A stretch of 64,000 nt of DNA, from positions 1,279,501-1,343,500 of the forward strand of contig NZ_CP017704.1 of NCBI RefSeq assembly GCF_002243645.1, in the 5' to 3' direction. The stretch comes from Peribacillus simplex NBRC 15720 = DSM 1321. Its GTDB lineage: Bacteria; Bacillota; Bacilli; Bacillales; DSM-1321. Of the stretch, positions 7,973 to 15,503 are shown piece after piece. The first letter of the stretch is position 1; each line of letters begins with the position of its first letter. The translations under genes and the position numbers were made by a program. The notes beneath the pieces are model-generated. The model was given only the letters and a program-made list of their open reading frames with translations, made no database searches and was not told the origin of the DNA.

Positions 7973-8767
7973 TTAATTAGCAATAAATGAATCATGCACT
8001 CTTTTCCAAAAAGGAAAAGGGCGGAATCTGGCAAATCGGATCTTTTCATCTGCCACTCGGCACTGTATCGACTTTACATTTTCCTGAAGCAAGGACAAAT
8101 GGTCGACCGTAATTTGAAAATTGACCGCATTGACCGGCCTGAACATACATGTATGATGTGCCGGCAGCAGAAGTGGAGATCCTACCGTCCTAAACACCCG
8201 ATTATTAATGGATGCCAATTCGGTAATCTGGATGGCATCGATTGATGGATGGACGATGGCCCCGCCAAGCGCCTTATTATACGCCGTGCTTCCAGATGGC
8301 GTCGCAATGCATAAACCATCTCCACGGAACGTCTCGAAATGCTGGCCGCGTATTTCAACGTCCATGACGAGCGTCCCTTCAACACTTTTGACTGTCGATT
8401 CATTCAAAGCCAAAAATCTGGCTTCCCGTCCTCCATGCTGATAACGGACGATCGTTTCGAGCAGTGGATATTCCACTATTTGAAATGGGGTTTTCGCTAA
8501 AGCTATCACCAATTTTTCAATTTCATCAGGGGTCCAATCTGCATAAAACCCAAGATGTCCTGTATGTACTCCAACAAAGGCGGTTTTATCCAATCGATTC
8601 TTATAACGGTGAAAAGCATATAATAAAGTGCCATCACCACCGACAGAAATGACAATATCCGGCTGATCTTCGTCATATTCCAAATGAAAGTCCTGAAGAT
8701 ACGTTCGCATCCTTTGCATTAAAGTATTCGATTTCGCATCTCCTTTTGACGTAATCGCAAATTTCAT
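7973..8767 (-). CDS. nadF: NAD kinase
   Basis: ATP- or polyphosphate-dependent NAD kinase that makes NADP. The key GGDGTLL motif (about 43-49) is present, as are the family stretches NEST and [18 protein letters not shown] (about 149-166). The length from ATG 8767 is 264 residues, close to the 266 of B. subtilis NadF (YjbN, PpnKA). The longer GTG frame (8782) would overlap the GAGGTGGG site, so ATG 8767 is preferred. It stands between relQ and the pseudouridine synthase gene, as in B. subtilis. Confidence 0.95.
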   Translation of the reverse strand: MKFAITSKGDAKSNTLMQRMRTYLQDFHLEYDEDQPDIVISVGGDGTLLYAFHRYKNRLDKTAFVGVHTGHLGFYADWTPDEIEKLVIALAKTPFQIVEYPLLETIVRYQHGGREARFLALNESTVKSVEGTLVMDVEIRGQHFETFRGDGLCIATPSGSTAYNKALGGAIVHPSIDAIQITELASINNRVFRTVGSPLLLPAHHTCMFRPVNAVNFQITVDHLSLLQENVKSIQCRVADEKIRFARFRPFPFWKRVHDSFIAN

Positions 8768-8817
8768 GTAATCCCACCTCACAAATTAGATTTCTTCTCG
8801 TTTACCCATTTATGCGT

Positions 8818-9444
8818 TCAAGAATCTTTCTTCCTGGAAAAAAGACGCTGTGCTTCCTGGATTTCCGTACGGATTTGTGACATCTCTGCATCAAGCAGGA
8901 AGGCCGCTTCCGCTGCACGTTTAAGTCGCAGTTGAATATCTTCCGGGAAAATGCCTTTATATTTATAATTTAAAGAATGTTCAATCGTCGCCCAAAAATT
9001 CATCGCAAGAGTCCTGATTTGAATTTCGGCAAGGATATTTTTTTCGCCATGGATCGTCTGGACCGGATAGCGGATTACAACATGATAAGAACGATAGCCG
9101 CTTGCTTTTTTATGGGAAATATAATTCCTCTCCTCGACTATCTCGAAGTCATTGCGACCTCGTAATAGTTCAACTACCTGTTCGATATCATCCACGAACT
9201 GGCACATCATGCGAAGCCCTGCAATATCCTGAATTTCAGTTCCCAATTTATCAATGGGAATATCCTTCAGGCTCGCCTTATCCAAAATGCTGACAATCGG
9301 TTTTACCCTGCCTGTTACAAATTCGATCGGTGAGTGAATATTCTCTCTCTCAAACTGTTTCCTTAATCCCTTTAGCTTAACCTTTAATTCTTCGACAGCC
9401 TGAGTATAAGGCGCCAAGAAATCGTCCCAACTCTCCATTGCCAC
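8818..9444 (-). CDS. relQ: Small alarmone synthetase RelQ (YjbM/SasB)
   Basis: A single-domain (p)ppGpp synthetase without the hydrolase and TGS/ACT regions of Rel. The 208-residue protein has the synthetase motifs DIAGLRMMCQF (about 73-83), KASGYRSYHVVIRYP (about 113-127) and EIQIRTLAMNFWATIEHSL (about 140-158), the last with catalytic Glu and pyrophosphate-contact residues, and a helical C-terminus suited to tetramer formation. It is first in an operon with nadF and the RluA-type gene. RelQ enzymes of Bacillaceae respond to cell-wall stress and pppGpp. Confidence 0.95.
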   Translation of the reverse strand: MAMESWDDFLAPYTQAVEELKVKLKGLRKQFERENIHSPIEFVTGRVKPIVSILDKASLKDIPIDKLGTEIQDIAGLRMMCQFVDDIEQVVELLRGRNDFEIVEERNYISHKKASGYRSYHVVIRYPVQTIHGEKNILAEIQIRTLAMNFWATIEHSLNYKYKGIFPEDIQLRLKRAAEAAFLLDAEMSQIRTEIQEAQRLFSRKKDS

Positions 9445-9757
9445 ACCACCTATATCTATCTAAAAAGCGCCTGTTCAACTCTGGTATGGGCAGAACGCTC
9501 TCCTAAATCCAGTAGTCACATGACTTTATGCCAATTCACCACTGGATCCTATTAAATCTTTCTCTAGCAAAAAGTATGTATTAAATTTCTATATATACGA
9601 TAATCCATTTCCCATGCTCAACGTTTATATTTTATCATATCCTGCAATTGATTCCTAAATATTCAAGTACAATAGCAAAAAATTATTGAATTCAATTTGA
9701 CAGCTGGAATGGTTCTTATATGATTAACCTAAGAATCAGCCAGAAAGGAAGGAACAC
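9445..9757. other. Divergent intergenic region relQ/yjbK
   Basis: 313 bases, AT-rich, holding the yjbK promoter near its right end. No conserved RNA motif or further coding frame with a ribosome site was seen. The relQ promoter must lie in its left part but no box pair stands out. Confidence 0.6.
9697..9724 (+). promoter_or_regulatory. SigA promoter of yjbK
   Basis: A perfect -35 TTGACA (9697-9702) and -10 TATGAT (9719-9724) with 16 bases between them, 33 bases before the yjbK ATG. Confidence 0.85.
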
Positions 9758-10336
9758 ATGAACCAGCATATTGAAATTGAATTTAAAAACCTGATAACCG
9801 AAAAAGAATTTCGTCAACTGATCGAATACTTTGATGTCGGGGCTTCGAACTTTAAAACACAGAAAAATCATTACTTCGATACACTCGAATTCTCTTTGAA
9901 AAATCAAGACTCTGCGCTTAGGATCCGGGAGAAAAACGGGCGTTATGAGCTGACTTTAAAACAGCCCGCTACAGAAGGATTATTGGAAACGAATCAAGAT
10001 ATTCCAAAAGAAACCGCATATGCGTTTCTGAAACATAACACATTCCCTGATGGTGAGGTCCACCATCTTATCCTCGAATGCGGAATTGATCCAAAAGACT
10101 TTACCTGCTTTGGGACACTAAAGACGGACCGCCTTGAATTTCCTTACAAAGGGGGTTTACTTGTTTTAGATAATAGTTCGTATTTGAATCAGGAAGACTT
10201 TGAGCTTGAATATGAAGTGACGGATGCAATAGCCGGAAAAAAAAATTTCCTGACCCTCCTTGAAACCCTTCAAATTCCGGTAAGGGAAACCGAAAATAAA
10301 GTTAAGAGGTTTTATCGTGCCAAATTCCAGGAATAA
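9758..10336 (+). CDS. yjbK: CYTH-domain protein YjbK
   Basis: A CYTH (triphosphate tunnel metalloenzyme) protein, 192 residues, like B. subtilis YjbK. The signature EIEFKN near the N-terminus (5-10) is the ExExK motif that binds metal and triphosphate. Alternating charged strands follow (QKNHYFDT, LRIREKNGRYELTLKQP, FELEYEVTD), matching the tunnel fold. The ATG follows GAAAGGAAGG. It lies in the conserved relQ-yjbK-cwlQ-yjbI-yjbH neighbourhood. Family members hydrolyse inorganic triphosphate or act as adenylate cyclases; the actual substrate here is unknown. Confidence 0.9.
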   Translation: MNQHIEIEFKNLITEKEFRQLIEYFDVGASNFKTQKNHYFDTLEFSLKNQDSALRIREKNGRYELTLKQPATEGLLETNQDIPKETAYAFLKHNTFPDGEVHHLILECGIDPKDFTCFGTLKTDRLEFPYKGGLLVLDNSSYLNQEDFELEYEVTDAIAGKKNFLTLLETLQIPVRETENKVKRFYRAKFQE

Positions 10337-10367
10337 TCCTGTTTGAGCCCATTTGGAGGTGGAGAGT

Positions 10368-11024
10368 TTGAAAATCCAAGATTTCAAAACGTTTATGGAA
10401 TTGCAGGCAATCCAGCAATTCACAAATGGCAACATCACAAATACAAATTCATCTCGATCCGTTTTCCAGGACATGCTCTCGGAACTGGTTTCGGGTGATG
10501 CTCTTGAAGGTACTTCGCAGACATTGGGTTCCTTATTGTCTAATGTGGAAGCGGAAACGAAGTCCTTTCTTCACCCCGGCGGCCTGACATCCATGAACAT
10601 TAATCCGATATCCACTGTCCATGCTAACAATCAGAGCAGCGAAACCGCAACAAACTATGATCATATAATCAGCCAGGCGGCCAGTTTATATAATCTCCCT
10701 GAAAAACTGATTAAGTCTGTCATTAAACAAGAATCGAACTTCAACCCTGAAGCCACCAGTTATGCAGGTGCAACTGGCCTTATGCAGTTAATGCCAGCAA
10801 CTGCAAAAAGCCTTGGGGTGAATGATGCAACCGATCCAGAACAAAACATCATGGGCGGGAGTAAATATTTAAGTCAAATGATGGCACGCTATGACGGGGA
10901 CATCCAGGTTGCCCTTGCTGCATATAATGCAGGGCCAGGAAATGTCGATAAATATAACGGCATCCCGCCATTTAAAGAAACTCAGAACTATGTTCAAAAA
11001 GTTTATGGCACATTTTCAAGCTAA
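10368..11024 (+). CDS. cwlQ: Lytic transglycosylase CwlQ (YjbJ)
   Basis: A peptidoglycan lytic enzyme of the Slt70-like family; B. subtilis CwlQ has both muramidase and transglycosylase activity. The N-terminal 100 residues are low in conservation, and the SLT domain (about 107-218) has the catalytic Glu in IKQESNFNPEA, the GATGLMQLMPATA motif and LAAYNAGPGNV. I chose the TTG at 10368 because GGAGGTGGAG stands just upstream; the earlier TTG (10353) overlaps that site. No signal peptide is visible, as noted for YjbJ-type proteins. It follows yjbK by 31 bases and ends at a terminator. Confidence 0.9.
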   Translation: MKIQDFKTFMELQAIQQFTNGNITNTNSSRSVFQDMLSELVSGDALEGTSQTLGSLLSNVEAETKSFLHPGGLTSMNINPISTVHANNQSSETATNYDHIISQAASLYNLPEKLIKSVIKQESNFNPEATSYAGATGLMQLMPATAKSLGVNDATDPEQNIMGGSKYLSQMMARYDGDIQVALAAYNAGPGNVDKYNGIPPFKETQNYVQKVYGTFSS

Positions 11025-11030
11025 AGCAAG

Positions 11031-11063
11031 CTGACCCTATTATTTGTGACGGGTCAGTTTTTT
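11031..11063 (+). terminator. Terminator of yjbK-cwlQ
   Basis: CTGACCC (11031-11037) and GGGTCAG (11051-11057) form a perfect stem followed by six T, 6 bases after the cwlQ stop. Confidence 0.85.
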
Positions 11064-11256
11064 CATGTCAATATATGCTTCTTCCACGAACCCAGAACAA
11101 ATGGTAAAGCTCCCCAAAAGCTGTCATTTCCGATCATTCCCCTGTGTCATACTACAGATGTAAAATTTTCTTTAAGCTATATATTTGTTATATCAGTACG
11201 TCATTGATAAAATATGAATAAATATCAATCATCTTTCTTTAAAAGGAGTAATCAAC

Positions 11257-11661
11257 ATGATGCAAGGGAACCCTACACCATATGAATTAATAGGAGAAGG
11301 GCAATTACACAAATTAATTGATGTGTTTTACTCCAACGTTAGTCAACACCCGGATCTGCAGCCAATATTCCCTGACGATTTAACTGAAACGGTCCGTAAG
11401 CAAAAACAATTTATGACTCAATATTTAGGTGGTCCCTCTTTATATACCGAAGAGCATGGCCATCCTATGTTGCGGGCTCGACATATACCTTTTGAAATTA
11501 CACCAGAACGTGCGAAAGCATGGCTCACATGCATGTATCAAGCTATGGACGAAGTTGGACTTGAGGGCGAGATTAGGGAGTTTTTCTATCACCGCCTCTA
11601 TTTGACGGCACAGCATATGATCAATACATCCGGAACTGACGGGAAAGGAGAAGACAGTTGA
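11257..11661 (+). CDS. yjbI: Truncated hemoglobin YjbI (group II)
   Basis: A group II truncated hemoglobin of 134 residues that binds heme and reacts with O2, NO or peroxide. The proximal His76 lies in LRARHIPFEI, and YGGx-like and Trp features of the group are present (MTQYLGGPSLYTEEHGHPML, AWLTCM). AAAAGGAG stands 8 bases before the ATG pair at 11257/11260. Its TGA overlaps the TTG start of yjbH, so the two are translationally coupled, as in B. subtilis. The link with the Spx adaptor YjbH suggests a role in oxidative or nitrosative stress. Confidence 0.94.
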   Translation: MMQGNPTPYELIGEGQLHKLIDVFYSNVSQHPDLQPIFPDDLTETVRKQKQFMTQYLGGPSLYTEEHGHPMLRARHIPFEITPERAKAWLTCMYQAMDEVGLEGEIREFFYHRLYLTAQHMINTSGTDGKGEDS

Positions 11662-12551
11662 GCGCACAAAAACCAGTTTTCAATATTTCCGATTGGATCA
11701 AGACGCAGCATTGCTATGATATAGGAAAAAAGCCAATTGAAATTTATGTTTTTGTTGATCCGCTTTGTCCCGAATGCTGGGGCTTAGAACCAATTATTAG
11801 GAAATTACAGATAGAATATGGCCAATTGTTCAGTTTACGCCATGTTTTAAGCGGTAAAATCGATTCTCTTAATATGGGGAAAAATAAAAATTTTGAAAAC
11901 ATTGCTCAAGTTTGGGAAAAGACAGCCAGCCGCTCGGGAATGTCCTGCGACGGGAGCCTTTGGTCCGAAAACCCAATCTCTTCTCCATACACAGCTTCCA
12001 TCGCAATAAAAGCAGCGGAATTGCAGGGCCGTAAATTGGCTATTCGCTTTTTAAGGCAGCTTCAAGAATATGTATTCATAGGAAAAAAGGATATTTCCAA
12101 TATCGAAGTCTTAACCGAATGTGCCAAAATGGTTGGATTGGATGTGGAGGAATTCCTTTATGACATCAATTCTTCCAGTGCAGCTAAAGGCTTTCAATGT
12201 GACATGAAAATCACAAGCGAAATGGAAGTAACTGAAATACCTTCCCTTGTTTTTTTCAATCAAAATATTGAAGAAGAGGGAATTAAAGTTTCGGGTGTCT
12301 ATTCATACGAGGTATATGTTCAAATTTTAGAAGATATGCTGAATGGTCTTCCCGCCCCTGCAACCCCCCCCTCTCTCGAAGAGTTTTTAAGCTGTTTCAA
12401 ACTAGTGGCCACAAAGGAAATTGAAACGGTTTATAATATGAATAAGAATAACGTCGAGTTGGAAATGAAAAAACTTGTTTTAAAACAGTTGGCAGAGAAA
12501 ATACCTGCTAAATACGGAACGTTTTGGAGATATACAAAGAAGCAGTCATGA
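11658..12551 (+). CDS. yjbH: ClpXP adaptor YjbH for Spx degradation
   Basis: YjbH is a DsbA/thioredoxin-fold adaptor that binds Spx and delivers it to ClpXP; it aggregates under stress and so stabilises Spx. The 297-residue protein has VFVDPLCPECWGLEP with Cys37 and Cys40, then an all-helical insertion and a thioredoxin-like second half with the cis-Pro region EIPSLVFF. The TTG start overlaps the yjbI stop (TTGA). Its client Spx and the other adaptor gene mecA are also in this window. Length matches B. subtilis (about 299). Confidence 0.94.
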   Translation: MSAQKPVFNISDWIKTQHCYDIGKKPIEIYVFVDPLCPECWGLEPIIRKLQIEYGQLFSLRHVLSGKIDSLNMGKNKNFENIAQVWEKTASRSGMSCDGSLWSENPISSPYTASIAIKAAELQGRKLAIRFLRQLQEYVFIGKKDISNIEVLTECAKMVGLDVEEFLYDINSSSAAKGFQCDMKITSEMEVTEIPSLVFFNQNIEEEGIKVSGVYSYEVYVQILEDMLNGLPAPATPPSLEEFLSCFKLVATKEIETVYNMNKNNVELEMKKLVLKQLAEKIPAKYGTFWRYTKKQS

Positions 12552-12570
12552 AATTGACTGCTTCTTTAAT
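12537..12570 (+). terminator. Terminator of yjbI-yjbH
   Basis: AAGAAGCAGTCA and TGACTGCTTCTT form a perfect 12-bp stem around a 6-base loop that contains the yjbH stop codon. The T run is short (TTTAATTT). Confidence 0.75.
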
Positions 12571-12585
12571 TTGTTATATAAAAAA

Positions 12586-12701
12586 GAAAAAACCATGCAA
12601 TCTTTCGATTTGCATGGTTTTTTTATAAGAAATAAGGGGATGGGAGAAATTTTTTCACGATCAAACAAAGGGGTATAAGTTTGTTTGTGATCCACTTCAC
12701 A
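12586..12701 (-). ncRNA. roxS: RoxS/RsaE-type small RNA, copy A
   Basis: The position between yjbH and pepF and the sequence match RoxS (RsaE in staphylococci), a redox-controlled small RNA that pairs through C-rich single-stranded regions with mRNAs of central metabolism. On the minus strand the core (12675-12631) contains TACCCCTTTGTTTG and TTTCTCCCATCCCCTTATT, both identical to copy B. The RNA ends in a strong terminator with arms AAAAAACCATGCAA and TTGCATGGTTTTTT (12587-12624). A promoter lies at 12708-12737, giving about 116 nt, close to the 115 nt of B. subtilis RoxS. A Rex-type palindrome sits at the start site. Confidence 0.9.
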
Positions 12702-12702
12702 A
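12685..12702 (-). promoter_or_regulatory. Rex operator at the start of roxS copy A
   Basis: TTGTGAAGTGGATCACAA has perfect TTGTGA/TCACAA arms and matches the Rex consensus TTGTGAAnnnnTTCACAA except for one base. It begins 5 bases after the -10 box, where NAD-bound Rex would block transcription. Rex control of RoxS is known in B. subtilis. Confidence 0.8.
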
Positions 12703-12707
12703 TAAAT

Positions 12708-12737
12708 AATATAACAGATAACCCATTTATGTTTCAA
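12708..12737 (-). promoter_or_regulatory. Promoter of roxS copy A
   Basis: Minus-strand -35 TTGAAA (12732-12737) and -10 TATATT (12708-12713), 18 bases apart. The distance from the -10 to the first CCCC of the RNA is the same (38 bases) as in copy B. Confidence 0.75.
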
Positions 12738-12749
12738 CATTATGTGTAA

Positions 12750-12770
12750 CTTTTCACAAATTGTTCACAA
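12750..12770 (-). promoter_or_regulatory. Possible ResD-type sites upstream of roxS copy A
   Basis: On the minus strand two TTGTGAA direct repeats start 11 bases apart (TTGTGAACAATTTGTGAA), just upstream of the -35 box. ResD of the ResDE system favours TTTGTGAAT-like repeats and activates RoxS in B. subtilis; assignment here is inference. Confidence 0.5.
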
Positions 12771-12882
12771 TATATATTTTTCATTTTTTATTGCCCCTTC
12801 TGGAATATAGCTAAATAGAAGCCCTTTTAAATTTAATATTATAAGTGTTTTTGATATCTTTTTATATTGAGAATAAATCTAA

Positions 12883-12900
12883 TTGTGAAATAAATCACAA
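12883..12900. promoter_or_regulatory. Isolated perfect Rex-type palindrome
   Basis: TTGTGAAATAAATCACAA has perfect 6-bp arms and the Rex spacing. It lies between the two roxS copies, about 145 bases upstream of the copy A -35 box, with no clear promoter or gene directly attached to it. Confidence 0.6.
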
Positions 12901-12993
12901 TAATAATCAAATCATTTCTTTTTATTACTTAATCTTTTGTTCAACTTTTGTTACAACCGGTACCATTTTAATCTTTTTACTTTTTATGCAAAT

Positions 12994-13116
12994 GAAAAAC
13001 CCCGGCAAATCGCGAAATTTGCTGGGGTTTTCATCTATTTATACGAATAAGGGGATGGGAGAAATTTCACGACGAACAAACAAAGGGGTATATGTTTGGG
13101 ATGTGATAACTTCTAT
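12994..13116 (-). ncRNA. roxS: RoxS/RsaE-type small RNA, copy B
   Basis: A second RoxS-type gene in tandem with copy A and on the same strand. Its 45-base core (13090-13046 on the minus strand) shares two blocks exactly with copy A (TACCCCTTTGTTTG and TTTCTCCCATCCCCTTATT); the 12 bases between them differ. The terminator has arms AAAACCCC-x-GCAAAT and ATTTGC-x-GGGGTTTT (12992-13034) and is unrelated in sequence to that of copy A, so this is not a recent duplication. The expected length is about 120 nt. The start-site Rex palindrome of copy A is absent, so regulation should differ. Confidence 0.87.
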
Positions 13117-13122
13117 ATCTGT

Positions 13123-13152
13123 ACTATAGCAGATTATACACCTTATTTGCAA
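13123..13152 (-). promoter_or_regulatory. Promoter of roxS copy B
   Basis: Minus-strand -35 TTGCAA (13147-13152) and -10 TATAGT (13123-13128), 18 bases apart. A TGTGAAGTTGCGCACA sequence upstream (about 13158-13173) could be a ResD- or Fnr-type site. Confidence 0.7.
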
Positions 13153-13270
13153 GAACTTTGTGCGCAACTTCACATTATTGTCATAATCTTAGAATACTGC
13201 TTATTCTAAAACATACTATCTAATAAAGAGCAGATAATCTTTTACTTCTGTCAGGTTGGAGGTGACCAAA

Positions 13271-13435
13271 TTGAAAGGCTTTATTCTACTCATACTCTTG
13301 ATAGGGTCGCTATTTGTCCAGCTACTCGGTATCATGGACCTCATTCCTCTGTATTTTACCTCCCCTATTTTATTTTTTGTTTTCTTCATAATTCTTCATA
13401 GCTTAAATCAGAGAAATCGTTTTAAAGGATTATGA
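13271..13435 (+). CDS. 54-residue two-helix membrane protein
   Basis: A small gene I cannot name. The TTG start follows GGTTGGAGGTGACC with good spacing, and the frame encodes 54 residues that are almost all hydrophobic: KGFILLILLIGSLFVQLLG forms a first helix, MDLIPLYFTSP a turn, and ILFFVFFIILHS a second helix, then a basic tail (NQRNRFKGL). It lies between the promoter of roxS copy B, which points the other way, and the 3' end of pepF. A membrane-located function is clear from sequence; nothing more specific is. Confidence 0.65.
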   Translation: MKGFILLILLIGSLFVQLLGIMDLIPLYFTSPILFFVFFIILHSLNQRNRFKGL

Positions 13436-13450
13436 AAGACATCCATATAA

Positions 13451-13479
13451 GTTGAAAAGGACCCGAAGTGCTCGGGTCC
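13451..13479 (-). terminator. Terminator of pepF
   Basis: GGACCCGA-AGTGC-TCGGGTCC is a perfect 8-bp stem followed on the minus strand by TTTTCAAC, 10 bases after the pepF stop. It may also stop the 54-aa gene on the other strand. Confidence 0.75.
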
Positions 13480-13489
13480 CATCTACATC

Positions 13490-15307
13490 CTATTTATTCA
13501 AAAGCTCTTCCAACTCATTTAATTTTTCTTCGAATACATTCATGGCTTCTTGTACAGGCTCGGATTTTGTCATATCAACGCCAGCCTTTTTGAGTACTTC
13601 AATCGGATAATCGGAACTTCCTGACTTCAAGAACTCCAGATACCTTTTGACAGCAGGCTCTCCTTCTTCAAGGATTTGCTTGCTCAATGCTGTTGCTGCA
13701 CTGATTCCAGTTGCATATTGATAAACATAGTAATTATAGTAGAAATGTGGAATACGAGCCCATTCCAAACCGATTTCTTCATCAATAGTCACGTTCTCGC
13801 CAAAGTATTTCTTGTTCAGCTCATAATATTCCTTAGTAAGCATATCCGCTGTCAACGCTTCCCCATTTTGAGCCTTTAAATGAATGGTATGTTCAAACTC
13901 TGCAAACATCGTTTGTCGGAACAATGTGCCACGGAAACCTTCCAGGTAATGATTCAATAAATAGATGCGTTTCTTTTCATCTTCGATTGAATTCAGTAAA
14001 TAATCATTCAACAGGTTTTCATTACAAGTCGATGCAACTTCCGCTACAAATATTGAATAATTCCCGTATGGATATGGCTGATATTTACGTGTATAGTAGC
14101 TATGGACCGAATGCCCAAACTCATGAACGAGCGTGAATAAGTTATTGACGTTATTTTGCCAGTTCATTAAAATATAAGGATTCGTCCCGTATGTACCAGA
14201 AGAATAGGCACCACTTCGTTTCCCTTTATTTTCATGCACATCGACCCAACGGTTTTCAAATCCTTCTTTCAAAACGTTCAAATAGTCCTCCCCAAGCGGA
14301 GCAAGACCTTTTAGGACATAATCTTTGGCCTCGTCATATGTCACCTCCATCTTCACTTCTTTAACAAGAGGAGTGAATAGATCATACATATGAAGTTCAT
14401 CTAATTGCAGTACTTTTTTACGTAAATCAAGATAACGGTGCAGTAATGGCAAGTTGTCATTGACCGTTTTAACGAGATTATCGTATACGGTCTCCGGAAT
14501 GTTATTATTACTTAACGCCGCTTGGCGTGCTGAATCATATTTTCGAACCGTGGCATTGAAGTTGTGGTTTTTCACCTCACCTGACAGGGTTGAAGCAAAT
14601 GTATTACGGAACTCCCCATACTTGCTATATACCCCTTTAAATGCCTCCTCACGTACACGGCGATCTTCACTCTCAAGAAAACTAATATACCTTCCGTGAG
14701 TTATTTCCACTTCATTTCCCTCTTCATCCTTGATGGTCGGGAATTTCAAATCGGCATTGTTAAGCATTCCGAAAGTATTGCCCGATGCATCGAGTACTTC
14801 TGATGCTTGGGCCAATAATTCTTCCTGTTCTGCAGATAAAATATGGGGTCTCTGAAGATTAATTTCCTCTAAAGAATGTTTATATAATTTCAATTCTTCT
14901 TTTTCTTCCAAAAACCCTTCCACTTTGCTTTCGTCAATACTCAATAGTTCAGGAACCATATATGAAAACGCAGCTGCTGCCTGGGCGTATAAAGCTTTTG
15001 CCCGATCCTCCATCCCTTGATAAAAAGGATTGGTTGTATCTTGATCATTGCGCATATGTGAATAAGAATAAACTTTCCCTAGCTTCTCGAATACTTCATC
15101 TTGGAGTTGAAGGGCCGCAAATAATTTTTCTGCGCTTTCTCCCAACGTCCCTTTATGTGCCTCCGCTTTCTTGAGGTCTTCCTTTACCGCTTTGAAGGCC
15201 GCTTCCCAATCTTCCTCGGTTGCGAAGATATCTTCCAGTCTCCAAGTATCTTCAGGAGCTATTTCACTTCTTGAGGGTAATGTATTCGCTTTTGTTTTCT
15301 GTGCCAT
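13490..15307 (-). CDS. pepF: Oligoendopeptidase F
   Basis: An M3-family cytoplasmic zinc peptidase that cuts oligopeptides of roughly 7-17 residues; in B. subtilis excess PepF blocks sporulation signalling by degrading PhrA peptide. The zinc motif HEFGH lies in LVHEFGHSVHSYYTRKY (about residues 395-411), with the third ligand Glu downstream in VAEVASTCNENLLNDYLL. The 605-residue length matches the family (609 in B. subtilis). The ATG follows GGGGAGGAATT. It is downstream of coiA as in B. subtilis, with a 196-base gap holding a hairpin. Confidence 0.95.
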   Translation of the reverse strand: MAQKTKANTLPSRSEIAPEDTWRLEDIFATEEDWEAAFKAVKEDLKKAEAHKGTLGESAEKLFAALQLQDEVFEKLGKVYSYSHMRNDQDTTNPFYQGMEDRAKALYAQAAAAFSYMVPELLSIDESKVEGFLEEKEELKLYKHSLEEINLQRPHILSAEQEELLAQASEVLDASGNTFGMLNNADLKFPTIKDEEGNEVEITHGRYISFLESEDRRVREEAFKGVYSKYGEFRNTFASTLSGEVKNHNFNATVRKYDSARQAALSNNNIPETVYDNLVKTVNDNLPLLHRYLDLRKKVLQLDELHMYDLFTPLVKEVKMEVTYDEAKDYVLKGLAPLGEDYLNVLKEGFENRWVDVHENKGKRSGAYSSGTYGTNPYILMNWQNNVNNLFTLVHEFGHSVHSYYTRKYQPYPYGNYSIFVAEVASTCNENLLNDYLLNSIEDEKKRIYLLNHYLEGFRGTLFRQTMFAEFEHTIHLKAQNGEALTADMLTKEYYELNKKYFGENVTIDEEIGLEWARIPHFYYNYYVYQYATGISAATALSKQILEEGEPAVKRYLEFLKSGSSDYPIEVLKKAGVDMTKSEPVQEAMNVFEEKLNELEELLNK

Positions 15308-15503
15308 AAAAAATTCCTCCCCATTCTATAGAAACTTGCCATTGGCCATTGGGCTAACTCGTTAAACCGGATTGAACGCCGCAATACTTCATTCGGCGTT
15401 CATACTTTCTTAAAGTTTTTAATTCCCAGTTCTTATTACTATTTCTCCATTCACAAAAATAATCCTGCCATTTCATCTGAATTCAAGATAAATAGAGATG
15501 TTA

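Noticed and set aside
12845..13129. Plus-strand 94-codon open frame across the RoxS region
   Set aside because: No ribosome site, it runs antisense through RoxS copy B and its terminator, and the composition follows AT-rich noncoding DNA.
14454..14699. Plus-strand frames within pepF, carB, argD and fabF
   Set aside because: They lie opposite strong, family-length coding genes and have no ribosome site.
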